From contig NZ_BBJP01000014.1 of assembly GCF_000739595.1 (NCBI RefSeq), forward strand, positions 47,559-111,558: DNA of 64,000 nucleotides, in the 5' to 3' direction. Under the pieces are notes generated by a model. The model worked only from the letters and a program-made list of their open reading frames with translations, ran no database searches and was not told the origin of the DNA. Source of the stretch: Halorubrum halophilum. Lineage in GTDB: Archaea; Halobacteriota; Halobacteria; Halobacteriales; Haloferacaceae. Numbering within the stretch: position 1 is the stretch's first letter; each line of letters opens with the position of its first letter. A program made the translations under genes and the position numbers. Positions 1 through 8,062 of the stretch are shown here, one piece after another.

Positions 1-29
1 GTATTACCAGTCGATTCCGTAGCGCTGTC

Positions 30-263
30 ATGACAGCGTTGGCACTCGACAAACGGACGCTCCAGAGACTGAGTATCGCATCGACGCTCCTAGACGCCAT
101 CGCGGCGTTCGCCCGCCGAGACACCCGGACGGGGATCCTCCTGCTCGGCGCGGCCGTCGCCTCGATATGGGTGCCGGGATTGGGCGTGATCGCCTCCGTC
201 CTCACCCGACTCTACCGGAAATTGCGAAGAGGCCGGCGTCCGAGCCTCGGAGAATCGGTGTGA
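30..263 (+). CDS. small membrane protein, unknown function
   Basis: A 77-residue protein. The N-terminal third is amphipathic and basic, a hydrophobic stretch at about residues 35-60 could cross the membrane once, and the tail is strongly basic (YRKLRRGRRP). I do not recognise a family. It stands alone ahead of the aldo/keto reductase. Length, composition and an upstream ATG make it plausible, but no motif supports a role. Confidence 0.5.
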   Translation: MTALALDKRTLQRLSIASTLLDAIAAFARRDTRTGILLLGAAVASIWVPGLGVIASVLTRLYRKLRRGRRPSLGESV

Positions 264-326
264 GTACGACCGCGAGCCGGCTTCCCGCCCGACTTTTACG
301 CGAGAGGGCCGACTGATCGGACGAAC

Positions 327-1451
327 ATGGCGACCCGCGAGGCCCTCTGGGACTACCGCGACGAGTTCGGCGACGCCTTCGGTCGGACCTACTTCCGACG
401 ATTCGGCCCGGGCGTGGTCTCCAGCGTCGGGATCGGGACCTACCTCGGCGACCCCACCCCCGCCGTCGACGACGACTACCGCGAGGCGATCGACCTCGCG
501 CTTCGCTCCGGCGTGAACCACGTCGACACCGCGGTCAACTACCGGTGCGGGCGCGCCGAGCGCGTCGTCGGCGAGGCGGTCCGGAACTCCCCGATCGACC
601 GCGACGCGATCGTGGTGGCGACGAAGGGCGGGTTCCTCCCGTTCGACGGCAGGCGTCCCGACGACCCCGCCGAATTCGTCCGCGAGCAATTTGTAGAGCC
701 GGGGATCGTCGCGCCCGACGACCTCGCGAACGGGGCGCACGCGATCGCCCCCGACTACTTGGGGTGGTCGCTCGACCGATCCCTCGAGCGGCTCGGCCTC
801 GACGCGATCGACTGCTACTACGTCCACAACCCGGAGACCCAGCTGGCGACGCGCTCTCGAGACGCGGTGTACGACCGACTCGAGGCCGCCTTCGAGGCCT
901 TGGAGCGCCGGCGCGCCGCGGGCGACATCGGGGCCTACGGCGTCGCGACGTGGGACGCGTTCCGGGTCGCCGAGGACCACGAGCGATACCTCTCGCTCGC
1001 GGCGATCCTCGCGCGGGCCGAGGCCGCCGGCGAGGCGGTCGGCTCCGACGACGACCACGGGTTCGACGCCATCCAGCTCCCCTTCAACGTCGCGATGGCG
1101 GACGCGTTCACGCGGCGGAACCAGCGAGCTCCCGGCGTCGACTCCGACGGCGACGCCGACGCGGAGCCGGTCTCCACCTTGGAGTTCGCCCACGAGGCCG
1201 GGCTCTCCGTGGTGACGAGCGCGAGCATCGGACAGGGCGATCTCGCCGTAGAGGGGGCAATCCCGACCGACGTCGACGCGACGCTCGCGGGCGAGACCCC
1301 GGCCCAGCGCGCGCTCAACTTCGCGCGGAGCGCGCCGGGCGTCACCTCCTCGCTGGTCGGCGCGAGCGACCTCGACCACGTCCGCGAGAACGTCGCCGCC
1401 GGAACCTTTGACCCCCTCGGCGCGTCGGCGTTCGACGCGGTGTTCGAGTGA
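327..1451 (+). CDS. aldo/keto reductase family protein
   Basis: A 374-residue AKR-type (beta/alpha)8 barrel, expected to reduce or oxidise carbonyl compounds with NAD(P)H in the cytosol. The catalytic tetrad of the family is visible: Asp and Tyr in VDTAVNYR, Lys in VATKGGF, His in YYVHNPE. The C-terminal part (SLVGASDLDHVRENVAA) is the usual nucleotide-binding end. It is somewhat longer than single-domain AKRs (about 280-330 residues) because of acidic insertions, one near residues 270-280, as is common in haloarchaea. Substrate unknown. A TTTTACG box lies about 30 nt upstream of the ATG. Confidence 0.88.
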   Translation: MATREALWDYRDEFGDAFGRTYFRRFGPGVVSSVGIGTYLGDPTPAVDDDYREAIDLALRSGVNHVDTAVNYRCGRAERVVGEAVRNSPIDRDAIVVATKGGFLPFDGRRPDDPAEFVREQFVEPGIVAPDDLANGAHAIAPDYLGWSLDRSLERLGLDAIDCYYVHNPETQLATRSRDAVYDRLEAAFEALERRRAAGDIGAYGVATWDAFRVAEDHERYLSLAAILARAEAAGEAVGSDDDHGFDAIQLPFNVAMADAFTRRNQRAPGVDSDGDADAEPVSTLEFAHEAGLSVVTSASIGQGDLAVEGAIPTDVDATLAGETPAQRALNFARSAPGVTSSLVGASDLDHVRENVAAGTFDPLGASAFDAVFE

Positions 1452-1511
1452 GTGCCGGGCGACGACCGGTCCGGCAAAAGACGTTTGTCGGGACCGCCCC
1501 AAGCCGGTCGC

Positions 1512-2285
1512 ATGTCCCCCACGCGGCGAGCCCTCCTCCGGAGCGCGTCGCTCGGTGCGCTCACGATGGGCGGCTGTCTCGGCACCGAGACGCGCGGCGA
1601 CGGCGCAGATCCGGCGGCCGAGACGAGATCGACGACGGGTAGCGACGACGACCCGACGGTGCTGAAAGTCCGGAATCCCGGCGGCGAGGCGGTCGTCGTC
1701 GACCGCTCCGTCGGAGATGACGGGAGTGAAAGCGACGACGATGAAAGCGACGAGAGCGACGGCGACGCCGATCCCGCCCCGATCGGACGCGAACTCGTGA
1801 CGACCGCCGACCGGGCGACCGAGCTGACGGTCACCGCGGGCGTCCCCGACGAGGACCGCTCGCGGGTCCGGTCGTTCCTTGACGACACCGACTACGAGAC
1901 GGAGAGCGTGTTCGTCGCCCGCGCCGGAATCAGGTCGTGTTATCGGTTCCGGATCCGGTCGGTGTCGTGGGAGCCGGGCGACGTCGAGTACGAGTACTGT
2001 CGCGAGCTCCGGCCGCCCGACGCGGCCTGCGAGACCGACACGCGAGACGCCGTCGGGCTCCTCTTCCGACTCCCCGCCGCGCTCGACTCGCCGCTCACAA
2101 GGTCGGGATCGAGCGGCCGATCACCCTGTGAGCGCGTCGGGACGGATTACGACCGGATCGACGCGAACGCGACCGTGCAGGGGAACGAGACCGCGCTCGG
2201 CGAGAGTTCGGACGGCGAGACCGCGGACGCCGGAACCGCAGGCGCCCAGACCGCGGACGAGGAGCCCGGGGGTGACGGCTCGTGA
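1512..2285 (+). CDS. Tat-exported lipoprotein, unknown function
   Basis: A 257-residue protein. The ATG at 1512 is preferred over an in-frame ATG at 1452 because it puts a twin-arginine signal (PTRRALLRS) at the N-terminus, followed by a short hydrophobic stretch and the lipobox GGC, so the mature protein should be lipid-anchored outside the cell. A long Asp/Glu/Ser-rich linker follows. Near the middle are VARAGIRSCYRFRI and EYCRELRPPDAAC, whose Cys may form a disulfide. The tail is low complexity. Its stop overlaps the start of the next lipoprotein gene, so the two are probably co-translated. No family recognised. Confidence 0.72.
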   Translation: MSPTRRALLRSASLGALTMGGCLGTETRGDGADPAAETRSTTGSDDDPTVLKVRNPGGEAVVVDRSVGDDGSESDDDESDESDGDADPAPIGRELVTTADRATELTVTAGVPDEDRSRVRSFLDDTDYETESVFVARAGIRSCYRFRIRSVSWEPGDVEYEYCRELRPPDAACETDTRDAVGLLFRLPAALDSPLTRSGSSGRSPCERVGTDYDRIDANATVQGNETALGESSDGETADAGTAGAQTADEEPGGDGS

Positions 2286-3634
2286 CGCGCCGCCTCACCC
2301 GTCGCGGGACGCTGGCGGCCGCCGGCGTGCTCGCGTTCGGAGGCTGTCTCGACGGCAGGCGTAGTCGGGGGTTCTGGGACGATCCGCCGTCGCTCGACAC
2401 GACCGGAGTGTCGCGGGCGATCGAGGCCCCCGTCCCCGACCGCCCGCGGCTCGTCCCCGTCTCGATTGAAAGCGGGGTCTCGGCGGCGTTCGCCGATCGC
2501 GTCGACCGTCTGCTCGAACCGATCCCCAACCCCCTGACGGCTGAAACGCTCCCGAACGGGGCGATTCGCGAGCAGATCGCTGAGGGACGCGACGGCGCCC
2601 GCGACGCGCTCCCGGCACCCGAGGAGCCGATGGCGCCGCTCCGTCGGGCGGAGCGCTTCGCGACCGCGCGCGGCCGCGCCGCGACCGCCGTCGGCACGTG
2701 GGCCGGCGTGACGACCGGGGGCGACCCGCGAGCGGTGACGGCCGGCGTCGAAACCGTCCGGAACCGGGCCGCCGAGACGCTGGAGACACTCCCCGGGGAC
2801 GCGTCGGACCCTCTCGCCGGCGCGGCCGTGTACGGCCCGATCGAGCGCTGGCTCGACGCCGCGCTGCGCCGGGACCTCGTCGGTGGGTCCGCCGGCGTCG
2901 CGGACGACGCCAACCCGCTTCGAGCCGGGGAGACGGTCGGCGACACCGAACGGGTCCAGTCGCACGTCGAGGTCGGTCGGCACCTCCGCGACCGGTACCG
3001 GAACTCGCTCGCGGAGCCGCAGGCGGTCGACGTCCCCCTTCGCGAGGCGGCCGAGGCGGTCGGCACCGAGATCGCCGATCGGCTCCGAGAGCTCCACGGG
3101 GGCGACACCGACCGGATCAGGGGGAGCCCCGGGATGGAGGCGTTCCTCGACGATCGGTCGATTCCACGCGACGCGCCCAGCGTCTCGCTCCTGTCTCGCG
3201 CGAACTACCGGACCTTCGAGGATCTCCGGTTCGATCCCGTCCCGCTCGGCGACTGGACCCCGGACCATCCGGCGACGGCGCTCGCCCGAACGGCGCTCGC
3301 TCGGGTCCGACTGCGCGCCATCGACGCCCTCGCCGCGGAGATCGAGAACGGGGAGACGATGTTCCCGGCGGACGCGGCCGCGGTCGAGAGCGGCCGCGAC
3401 GCCGCGATCCGGTCGGTGGAGGGGCTCGTGGCGAGCGCGAACCCCCTGGCGCGCTGGCTCGGCGCGCAGTTCCGCCCCCTGTTCGACGAACGGGACGCCG
3501 CGCTCGCGGAGAGCGATCCCGATCCGCGCGCGGTCTCCGAAGCGTTCGCCGCGTACCGATGGATCGAACTGGTCGGCGGTGAGGTGACCCCCGTGCTGGC
3601 GTCGATCAGCGACGCGCTCGAGGCAGCAGACTAA
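2282..3634 (+). CDS. Tat-exported lipoprotein, mostly helical, unknown function
   Basis: A 450-residue protein starting with GTG inside the last codons of the preceding gene (GTGA overlap). It has a twin-arginine signal (RRLTRRGTL) and a lipobox (GGC) at about residue 25. The rest is predicted helical with no metal-binding or catalytic motif that I can name. Tight coupling to another Tat lipoprotein suggests the two act together at the cell surface. Composition matches the neighbouring genome, so recent transfer is not indicated. Confidence 0.72.
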   Translation: MTRRLTRRGTLAAAGVLAFGGCLDGRRSRGFWDDPPSLDTTGVSRAIEAPVPDRPRLVPVSIESGVSAAFADRVDRLLEPIPNPLTAETLPNGAIREQIAEGRDGARDALPAPEEPMAPLRRAERFATARGRAATAVGTWAGVTTGGDPRAVTAGVETVRNRAAETLETLPGDASDPLAGAAVYGPIERWLDAALRRDLVGGSAGVADDANPLRAGETVGDTERVQSHVEVGRHLRDRYRNSLAEPQAVDVPLREAAEAVGTEIADRLRELHGGDTDRIRGSPGMEAFLDDRSIPRDAPSVSLLSRANYRTFEDLRFDPVPLGDWTPDHPATALARTALARVRLRAIDALAAEIENGETMFPADAAAVESGRDAAIRSVEGLVASANPLARWLGAQFRPLFDERDAALAESDPDPRAVSEAFAAYRWIELVGGEVTPVLASISDALEAAD

Positions 3635-3721
3635 GCCCTCGGAGCGTACCGATGAGGGAGGAGAAAGCGGAGACGGGGTGACGGCCGGTTTCGGCGACTG
3701 TGCGATCGGAACGGGCGGCGG

Positions 3722-3892
3722 TCAGCGCAGCTCTTTGAACGTGGCTTTGCACTCGGGACAGACGCGCACGGAGAACACCTCGTCCGGGTCGTTCTGCTTT
3801 TTCAGGACCTTCTCGCAGTCGGCGCAGTTCAGCCGCTCGTAGGTGTCCTTGAACAGGTCGCCGTCGCGAAGTCCCTTCCGCGTCGATTTCAT
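3722..3892 (-). CDS. HVO_0758-type small zinc finger protein
   Basis: A 56-residue protein with two CxxC pairs (CADC and CPEC) about 25 residues apart, and the characteristic ends MKSTRKGLRDGD and FKELR. It matches my memory of the haloarchaeal HVO_0758 zinc-finger family. A longer in-frame extension upstream is rejected, because the conserved start is the Met at 3892 and a TATA-like box lies 24 nt upstream of it, fitting a leaderless transcript. Role unknown; zinc binding is inferred from the Cys pattern. Confidence 0.85.
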   Translation of the reverse strand: MKSTRKGLRDGDLFKDTYERLNCADCEKVLKKQNDPDEVFSVRVCPECKATFKELR

Positions 3893-3915
3893 GCCTCCAA
3901 GTTGATCCCGTGACG

Positions 3916-3925
3916 GTATAAAAAC
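3916..3925 (-). promoter_or_regulatory. TATA-like promoter of the zinc finger gene
   Basis: Read on the minus strand the box is GTTTTTATAC, about 24 nt before the ATG at 3892, the spacing expected for a leaderless haloarchaeal mRNA. Confidence 0.6.
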
Positions 3926-4038
3926 CCCGTACGACGCGAGTCGGACGCCGCGACTCGCCCGTCGCCGACGGGCGACTCCGCGTCGATCGGACGGGTCGCT
4001 TTCGCAACCCTTGTCTCCGCCCCCGAAGTAGCTCGACC

Positions 4039-5223
4039 GTGTCACGGAGTCGGCTGTTCGGATCGCTGTGTGCGCTCGTCTTTCTCGTCAACTTCGCACG
4101 AGTCGTGTTCGCACCCCTCGTGGGCGAGTTCATCGGCGAGTTCGCGATCGGCGAGGGGACGGCGGGGCTGATCGTCACGCTCGCGTGGCTCGGCTCGGCG
4201 GCGCCGCGGCTCCCAGCGGGCTGGGCGCTGACGCACTTCTCCCGTCAGTTCGTGATCCTCGTCTCCGGGGCAATGCTGACGCTGGGCGCGCTCGGCGTCG
4301 CGCTGGCGCCGGGCGTCCCGACGCTGCTGACCGCCGCGTTCGCGATCGGGTTGGCCTCCGGCGTCTACTTCGTCGCCGCCAACCCCTTGGTCGCGGAGCT
4401 GTTTCCGACCCGCGTCGGTCGCGTGATGGGCGTTCACGGGATGGCGAGCCAGCTCGCCGCCGTCGCCACCGCGCCAGTGGTCACGGTCGCGCTCTGGTAC
4501 GACTGGCGGCTCGCCTTCTACGGGCTCGCGCTCGCCGCCGCCGCCTCCACCGTCGTCTTCGTCGTCTTCGCCCGGCAGACGGACCTCCCGGACGCCGGCG
4601 CGAGCGACACCGACTTCGTCGCCGGCGCGTTCTCGGAGTGGAAGCTGATTCTGGCGGGCGTCGTGTTACTGGGGCTCGCGAGCTTCGTCTGGCAGGGACT
4701 CTTCAACTTCTACGAGCTGTACATGATCGACAAGGGGCTCCCGCCCGCGACGGCGCGGAACCTGCTCACGGTGATCTTCGCCGCGGGCGTCCCCGCGTTC
4801 CTCGTCTCCGGCGACCTGGCGGACCGGCTCCCGCACGTGCCGTACCTGCTCGGAATCGTGTCGACGTTCATCGGCGGCGTCGTCCTCGTGGTCGTCTCCT
4901 CGGGACTGGCCGCGGTCGTCGCCGCCAGCGTCGTCGTCGGCTTCACGATCCACATGCTGTTCCCCGCCGGCGACACCTACCTGCTCGCGTCGCTGCCGGA
5001 CGAGTCGCGGGCGTCGGCGTACGCCGTCTTCTCCGCCGGAATGATGACGACGCAGGCGGCCGGCTCGTGGGTCGTCGGCGAGGCGATCGAGGCCGGTGCC
5101 GGCTACGACGCGGTCTTTCTCACGCTCGCCGGGGGACTCGCGCTCGTCGTCGTCGCGTACGCGGTGCTGGAACGCCTCGGCCGGATCCCCGGTGGGGCCG
5201 CGAGCGCGGAGCCAGCGCGGTGA
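4039..5223 (+). CDS. MFS transporter
   Basis: A 394-residue, very hydrophobic protein with about 12 predicted membrane helices in two halves split by a hydrophilic loop around residues 190-200 (TDLPDAGASDTDF). The signature region between helices 2 and 3 and the GRVMGVHG segment fit the major facilitator superfamily. Substrate cannot be told. GTG start; no ATG lies nearby in frame upstream of the first helix. Divergent from the zinc finger gene, single transcription unit. Confidence 0.82.
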   Translation: MSRSRLFGSLCALVFLVNFARVVFAPLVGEFIGEFAIGEGTAGLIVTLAWLGSAAPRLPAGWALTHFSRQFVILVSGAMLTLGALGVALAPGVPTLLTAAFAIGLASGVYFVAANPLVAELFPTRVGRVMGVHGMASQLAAVATAPVVTVALWYDWRLAFYGLALAAAASTVVFVVFARQTDLPDAGASDTDFVAGAFSEWKLILAGVVLLGLASFVWQGLFNFYELYMIDKGLPPATARNLLTVIFAAGVPAFLVSGDLADRLPHVPYLLGIVSTFIGGVVLVVVSSGLAAVVAASVVVGFTIHMLFPAGDTYLLASLPDESRASAYAVFSAGMMTTQAAGSWVVGEAIEAGAGYDAVFLTLAGGLALVVVAYAVLERLGRIPGGAASAEPAR

Positions 5224-5239
5224 GAGCGGTCCGCACTCC

Positions 5240-5298
5240 GCCCGCCGTCCACCTGCCCGCCGTCCACCTGCCCGCCGTCCGCCGTCCGCCTGCCCGCC
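5240..5298. repeat. short C-rich tandem repeat
   Basis: Between the MFS gene and the glycosyltransferase the unit GCCCGCCGTCCACCT occurs twice in tandem and is followed by degenerate copies (GCCCGCCGTCC, GCCGTCCGCCT). Likely a slippage-prone microsatellite; no function evident. Confidence 0.7.
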
Positions 5299-5361
5299 GA
5301 GACCGGCACGGGAGCACGGGTATCGCACCTATTTAGGGCGTCCCGCCCGTGTACCGGATAG

Positions 5362-6558
5362 ATGGAGTACGTACAAGAGCGCGTGACGACGCTGCACGCG
5401 TTGACCGACCACCGGCCGGAGGCCCCCACCGGCCGGGCGGCGGTCGTCGTGCCGATGACGGAGCGCGAGTACGGGACGCTCGCGGCCGATCGGGTCCTGA
5501 CGGCGCTGGAGTCTGTCGACCCCGCCCGCGTGGTCGTCCCCCTCCGCGCCCCCGCCGAGCGCGTCGGGCCCTTCGCCGAATGGCTCGACGGCTTCGACGT
5601 GACCGTAGAGCCCCTGTGGTGCGGCGGCCCGCGGCTCACGGAGCTGCTCGCGGCCCGCGGGCTCGACGGGGACCGCGGAAAGGGTCGGGACGTGTGGCTC
5701 GGGCTCGGTCGCGCCCTGGAAGAGGAGTTCGTCGTCGTCCACGACGCCGACACGAAGACGTACTCGCCCGCCTTCGTCAACCGACTGCTGTTCCCGCTCG
5801 CGCACGGCCACGACTTCTCGAAGGGGTACTACGCTCGCGTCGAGGACGGGTCGCTGTACGGGCGGCTGTTCCGGCTGTTCTTCAGGCCCTTAGTCCGCGC
5901 GCTCGCCGACGCTACCGAGCGCCGCGAGGCCGGCGTTCTGGAGTACCTCGACGCGTTCCGCTACGCGCTCGCCGGGGAGTTCGCGGCGACGACCGACCTC
6001 GTCTCGCGGCTCCGCGTCCAGCGCGGCTGGGGGTTGGAGGTCGGGACGCTCGGCGAGACGTTCGCGCACGCGGGCTTCGCGGGGAGTGCACAGGTGGATC
6101 TGGGGCGGTACGAGCACGACCACCGCTCCGTCGACGGCCCGACCGGGCTCGCCGACATGAGCCGGGCGGTCGGCGAGGCGACCCTCCGCGCGGTCGAGAA
6201 CGCTGGCGTCCAGATCGAGTACGACGCGCTCGCCGCCCGCTACCGCGAGGCGGCCGACGGGCTGATCCGCGGCTACGAGACGGACGCCGCGTTCAACGGC
6301 CTCGACTACGACCGCACCGACGAGCGCGAGCAGGTCGCGACGTACGCCGACGCCCTCGGAGAGCCGGGCCCGGACACCCGTCTCCCGGCGTGGCGCGACG
6401 CTCCCCTCACGCCCGCGGAGGTGGCCGACGCGGCGCGGGCCGACCTCGCGGCGGCTGCGCGGGATACGGGGTCGGGGCGAACGGATCGGAAGCCGCGGGA
6501 GGCCGACCGCCCGCGGCCCGCGGACCCGAGCGCCGACGCCCCGGCGGGGGAGGACTGA
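5362..6558 (+). CDS. family 2/81-type glycosyltransferase (glucosyl-3-phosphoglycerate synthase-like)
   Basis: A 398-residue GT-A fold enzyme. The N-terminal half carries a Rossmann-like segment (GRAAVVVPMTEREYG) and the DxD metal-binding motif in VVVHDADTKTYSP; the region that follows (FSKGYYAR...RPLVRAL) and the later GWGLEVGTLGE block resemble glucosyl-3-phosphoglycerate and mannosylglycerate-type synthases. It would transfer a sugar from an NDP-sugar, possibly in compatible-solute synthesis, but no partner phosphatase lies nearby. The C-terminal 70 residues are low complexity. The next gene starts 3 nt after the stop, so they form an operon. Confidence 0.7.
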   Translation: MEYVQERVTTLHALTDHRPEAPTGRAAVVVPMTEREYGTLAADRVLTALESVDPARVVVPLRAPAERVGPFAEWLDGFDVTVEPLWCGGPRLTELLAARGLDGDRGKGRDVWLGLGRALEEEFVVVHDADTKTYSPAFVNRLLFPLAHGHDFSKGYYARVEDGSLYGRLFRLFFRPLVRALADATERREAGVLEYLDAFRYALAGEFAATTDLVSRLRVQRGWGLEVGTLGETFAHAGFAGSAQVDLGRYEHDHRSVDGPTGLADMSRAVGEATLRAVENAGVQIEYDALAARYREAADGLIRGYETDAAFNGLDYDRTDEREQVATYADALGEPGPDTRLPAWRDAPLTPAEVADAARADLAAAARDTGSGRTDRKPREADRPRPADPSADAPAGED

Positions 6559-6561
6559 CCG

Positions 6562-7161
6562 ATGGGGGATGGAGACGGACCCGGCGGCTCCGATGGCGAC
6601 GCCCCCAGCGTCGCCGCCCGCGACGACCTCGCCGGCGTCGTCGACCTGTTCCAGTGGCTCACCCGCGAGGAGCTGTCGCGAGCGCTCTCGGAGCTCGCTT
6701 ATAAACAGCGCGCCGAGGTCGATGACGAGGCCATCGCCGCCGCCATCGACGTCGCGGTCGCGGAGTACGCGCTCGTCCCCGCGCCCCCCGCGGCGCTCTC
6801 GGAGGCGGGAGCGGGGAGCGCGCCGGAATCGGTGGCGGACCCCGCCGACCTCGACAGAGGGGACGACACCGACGGCGCCGACGCGATCGCTCTCGCGGTC
6901 GGCCCGGCGGCGTTCCCCTCGCTGCCGGCGGACGCCGAGGACCTCCCGCACATCCTCGACGTCCCCGAGCGCGACGTGGATCGAGAGGCGCTCTCGGAGG
7001 CAGTGTTGAAGCGGCTGTCCGAGGACGCGGTCGCCGCGATCGAGTCGAGTGACGCGGAGCGGCTGGAGGTCCTCGCGGACGTGACCTACGACATCGAGGC
7101 GTGGGCGCCCGTCGACGCCGGGGACATCCGCGAGCGGATCGTCGACGAACTGGACGCGTAG
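6562..7161 (+). CDS. conserved haloarchaeal protein, unknown function
   Basis: A 199-residue acidic protein starting 3 nt after the glycosyltransferase. Residues 20-60 form a helical region (LVDLFQWLTREELSRALSEL) and the C-terminus (DAGDIRERIVDELDA) is also helical; between them is a variable Asp/Ala-rich linker. I know no defined domain for it. Genetic coupling to the glycosyltransferase is the only functional hint. Confidence 0.65.
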   Translation: MGDGDGPGGSDGDAPSVAARDDLAGVVDLFQWLTREELSRALSELAYKQRAEVDDEAIAAAIDVAVAEYALVPAPPAALSEAGAGSAPESVADPADLDRGDDTDGADAIALAVGPAAFPSLPADAEDLPHILDVPERDVDREALSEAVLKRLSEDAVAAIESSDAERLEVLADVTYDIEAWAPVDAGDIRERIVDELDA

Positions 7162-7198
7162 GCGCCTCTGCGGGACCGTCTACAGCCCACGCCGACGC

Positions 7199-7951
7199 TC
7201 AGTCGATCACGTCGACGATTTCCCCCTCGATCATCCGCGCGAGGACGACCCGAGACACGTCCGCGCGCTCGTGGACGGCCCGAGCGATCTCCCGCGCCGT
7301 CGCCTCGTCGTGGGCATCGTCGACGGCGTTGACGAGGGGGATCGCGGTCGCGTCCTGCGGAACATCTTTTAAACCCCCCAGTTCATCGGCGAGCACTCGT
7401 CCGACCAGTTCGGGAGTGATCTCGTCGCCGACCGCCGCGTCGGTGATCGCGGCCACGCGCTCGGGACGGTGGACGGTCTCCGCCGTCAGCGGCTCGCCGA
7501 CCGCGCCGACGCTCGCCACCGGCACCACGCGGTCCGCGCTCGCCGGGACCTGCGGCTCGCGCTCGTTCGGGGCTTTGAAAAGGCGCGTCCGCGCGCCGTC
7601 GGCCTTCACAAGGACCGGCCCGTCGTGTGCGGCCCCGATCTCGTCGACGACCGTCGGGTCGTATCCCCGATACCGATCGTCGCGCTCGCGCTCCGGGACC
7701 AGTCCGAGCGGGAAGGCGTCCTCGGCTCCCTCGTTCGCCGGCTCCGCGAGTGCGGCGACCGGATCCTCGGTCACGCGGACGCCCGCGACCTCCCGGTCGA
7801 AGATCGGGATCCGGACCGTCGCGGTGAGTACCGCCGGATCGAGCCGCCCGGCGAGCGCGTAGAGGGTGGTCTTCTTCCCGCCGGCGCCGACGAGGCAGGT
7901 CGTTCCCGCGGCCGCGTCGAGGGCGTCGACGACGCCGTCGATACCGTTCAT
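7199..7951 (-). CDS. yqeC: YqeC-like selenium/molybdenum hydroxylase accessory protein
   Basis: A 250-residue protein. The N-terminus holds a P-loop-like motif LVGAGGKKTTL, and the later blocks (GPVLVKADGARTR, KAPNEREPQVP) are those of the YqeC family, linked in bacteria to maturation of selenium-dependent molybdenum hydroxylases. The ATG at 7951 is chosen because the conserved domain begins there; the much longer upstream reading frame is antisense to the aor gene. It is divergent from the aldehyde:ferredoxin oxidoreductase homologue 111 bp away, another pterin-cofactor enzyme, which suggests a cofactor-related role. Confidence 0.8.
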   Translation of the reverse strand: MNGIDGVVDALDAAAGTTCLVGAGGKKTTLYALAGRLDPAVLTATVRIPIFDREVAGVRVTEDPVAALAEPANEGAEDAFPLGLVPERERDDRYRGYDPTVVDEIGAAHDGPVLVKADGARTRLFKAPNEREPQVPASADRVVPVASVGAVGEPLTAETVHRPERVAAITDAAVGDEITPELVGRVLADELGGLKDVPQDATAIPLVNAVDDAHDEATAREIARAVHERADVSRVVLARMIEGEIVDVID

Positions 7952-8062
7952 GTCCGAATCCGTGGTCGGCGAGGGGCGAAAGGCCGTCGGTCGGGGCGGA
8001 TCGAACGAGGGAGATCGGATCGGCGTGTGGTTTAATCCCGTTCGCCCGCGAGGTGGCTCACG

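Noticed and set aside
90..1502. Long minus-strand reading frame opposite the aldo/keto reductase, and many similar long antisense frames across the window
   Set aside because: Arg/Gly/Ala-rich translations that mirror the strong codon bias of the real genes; no domain features.
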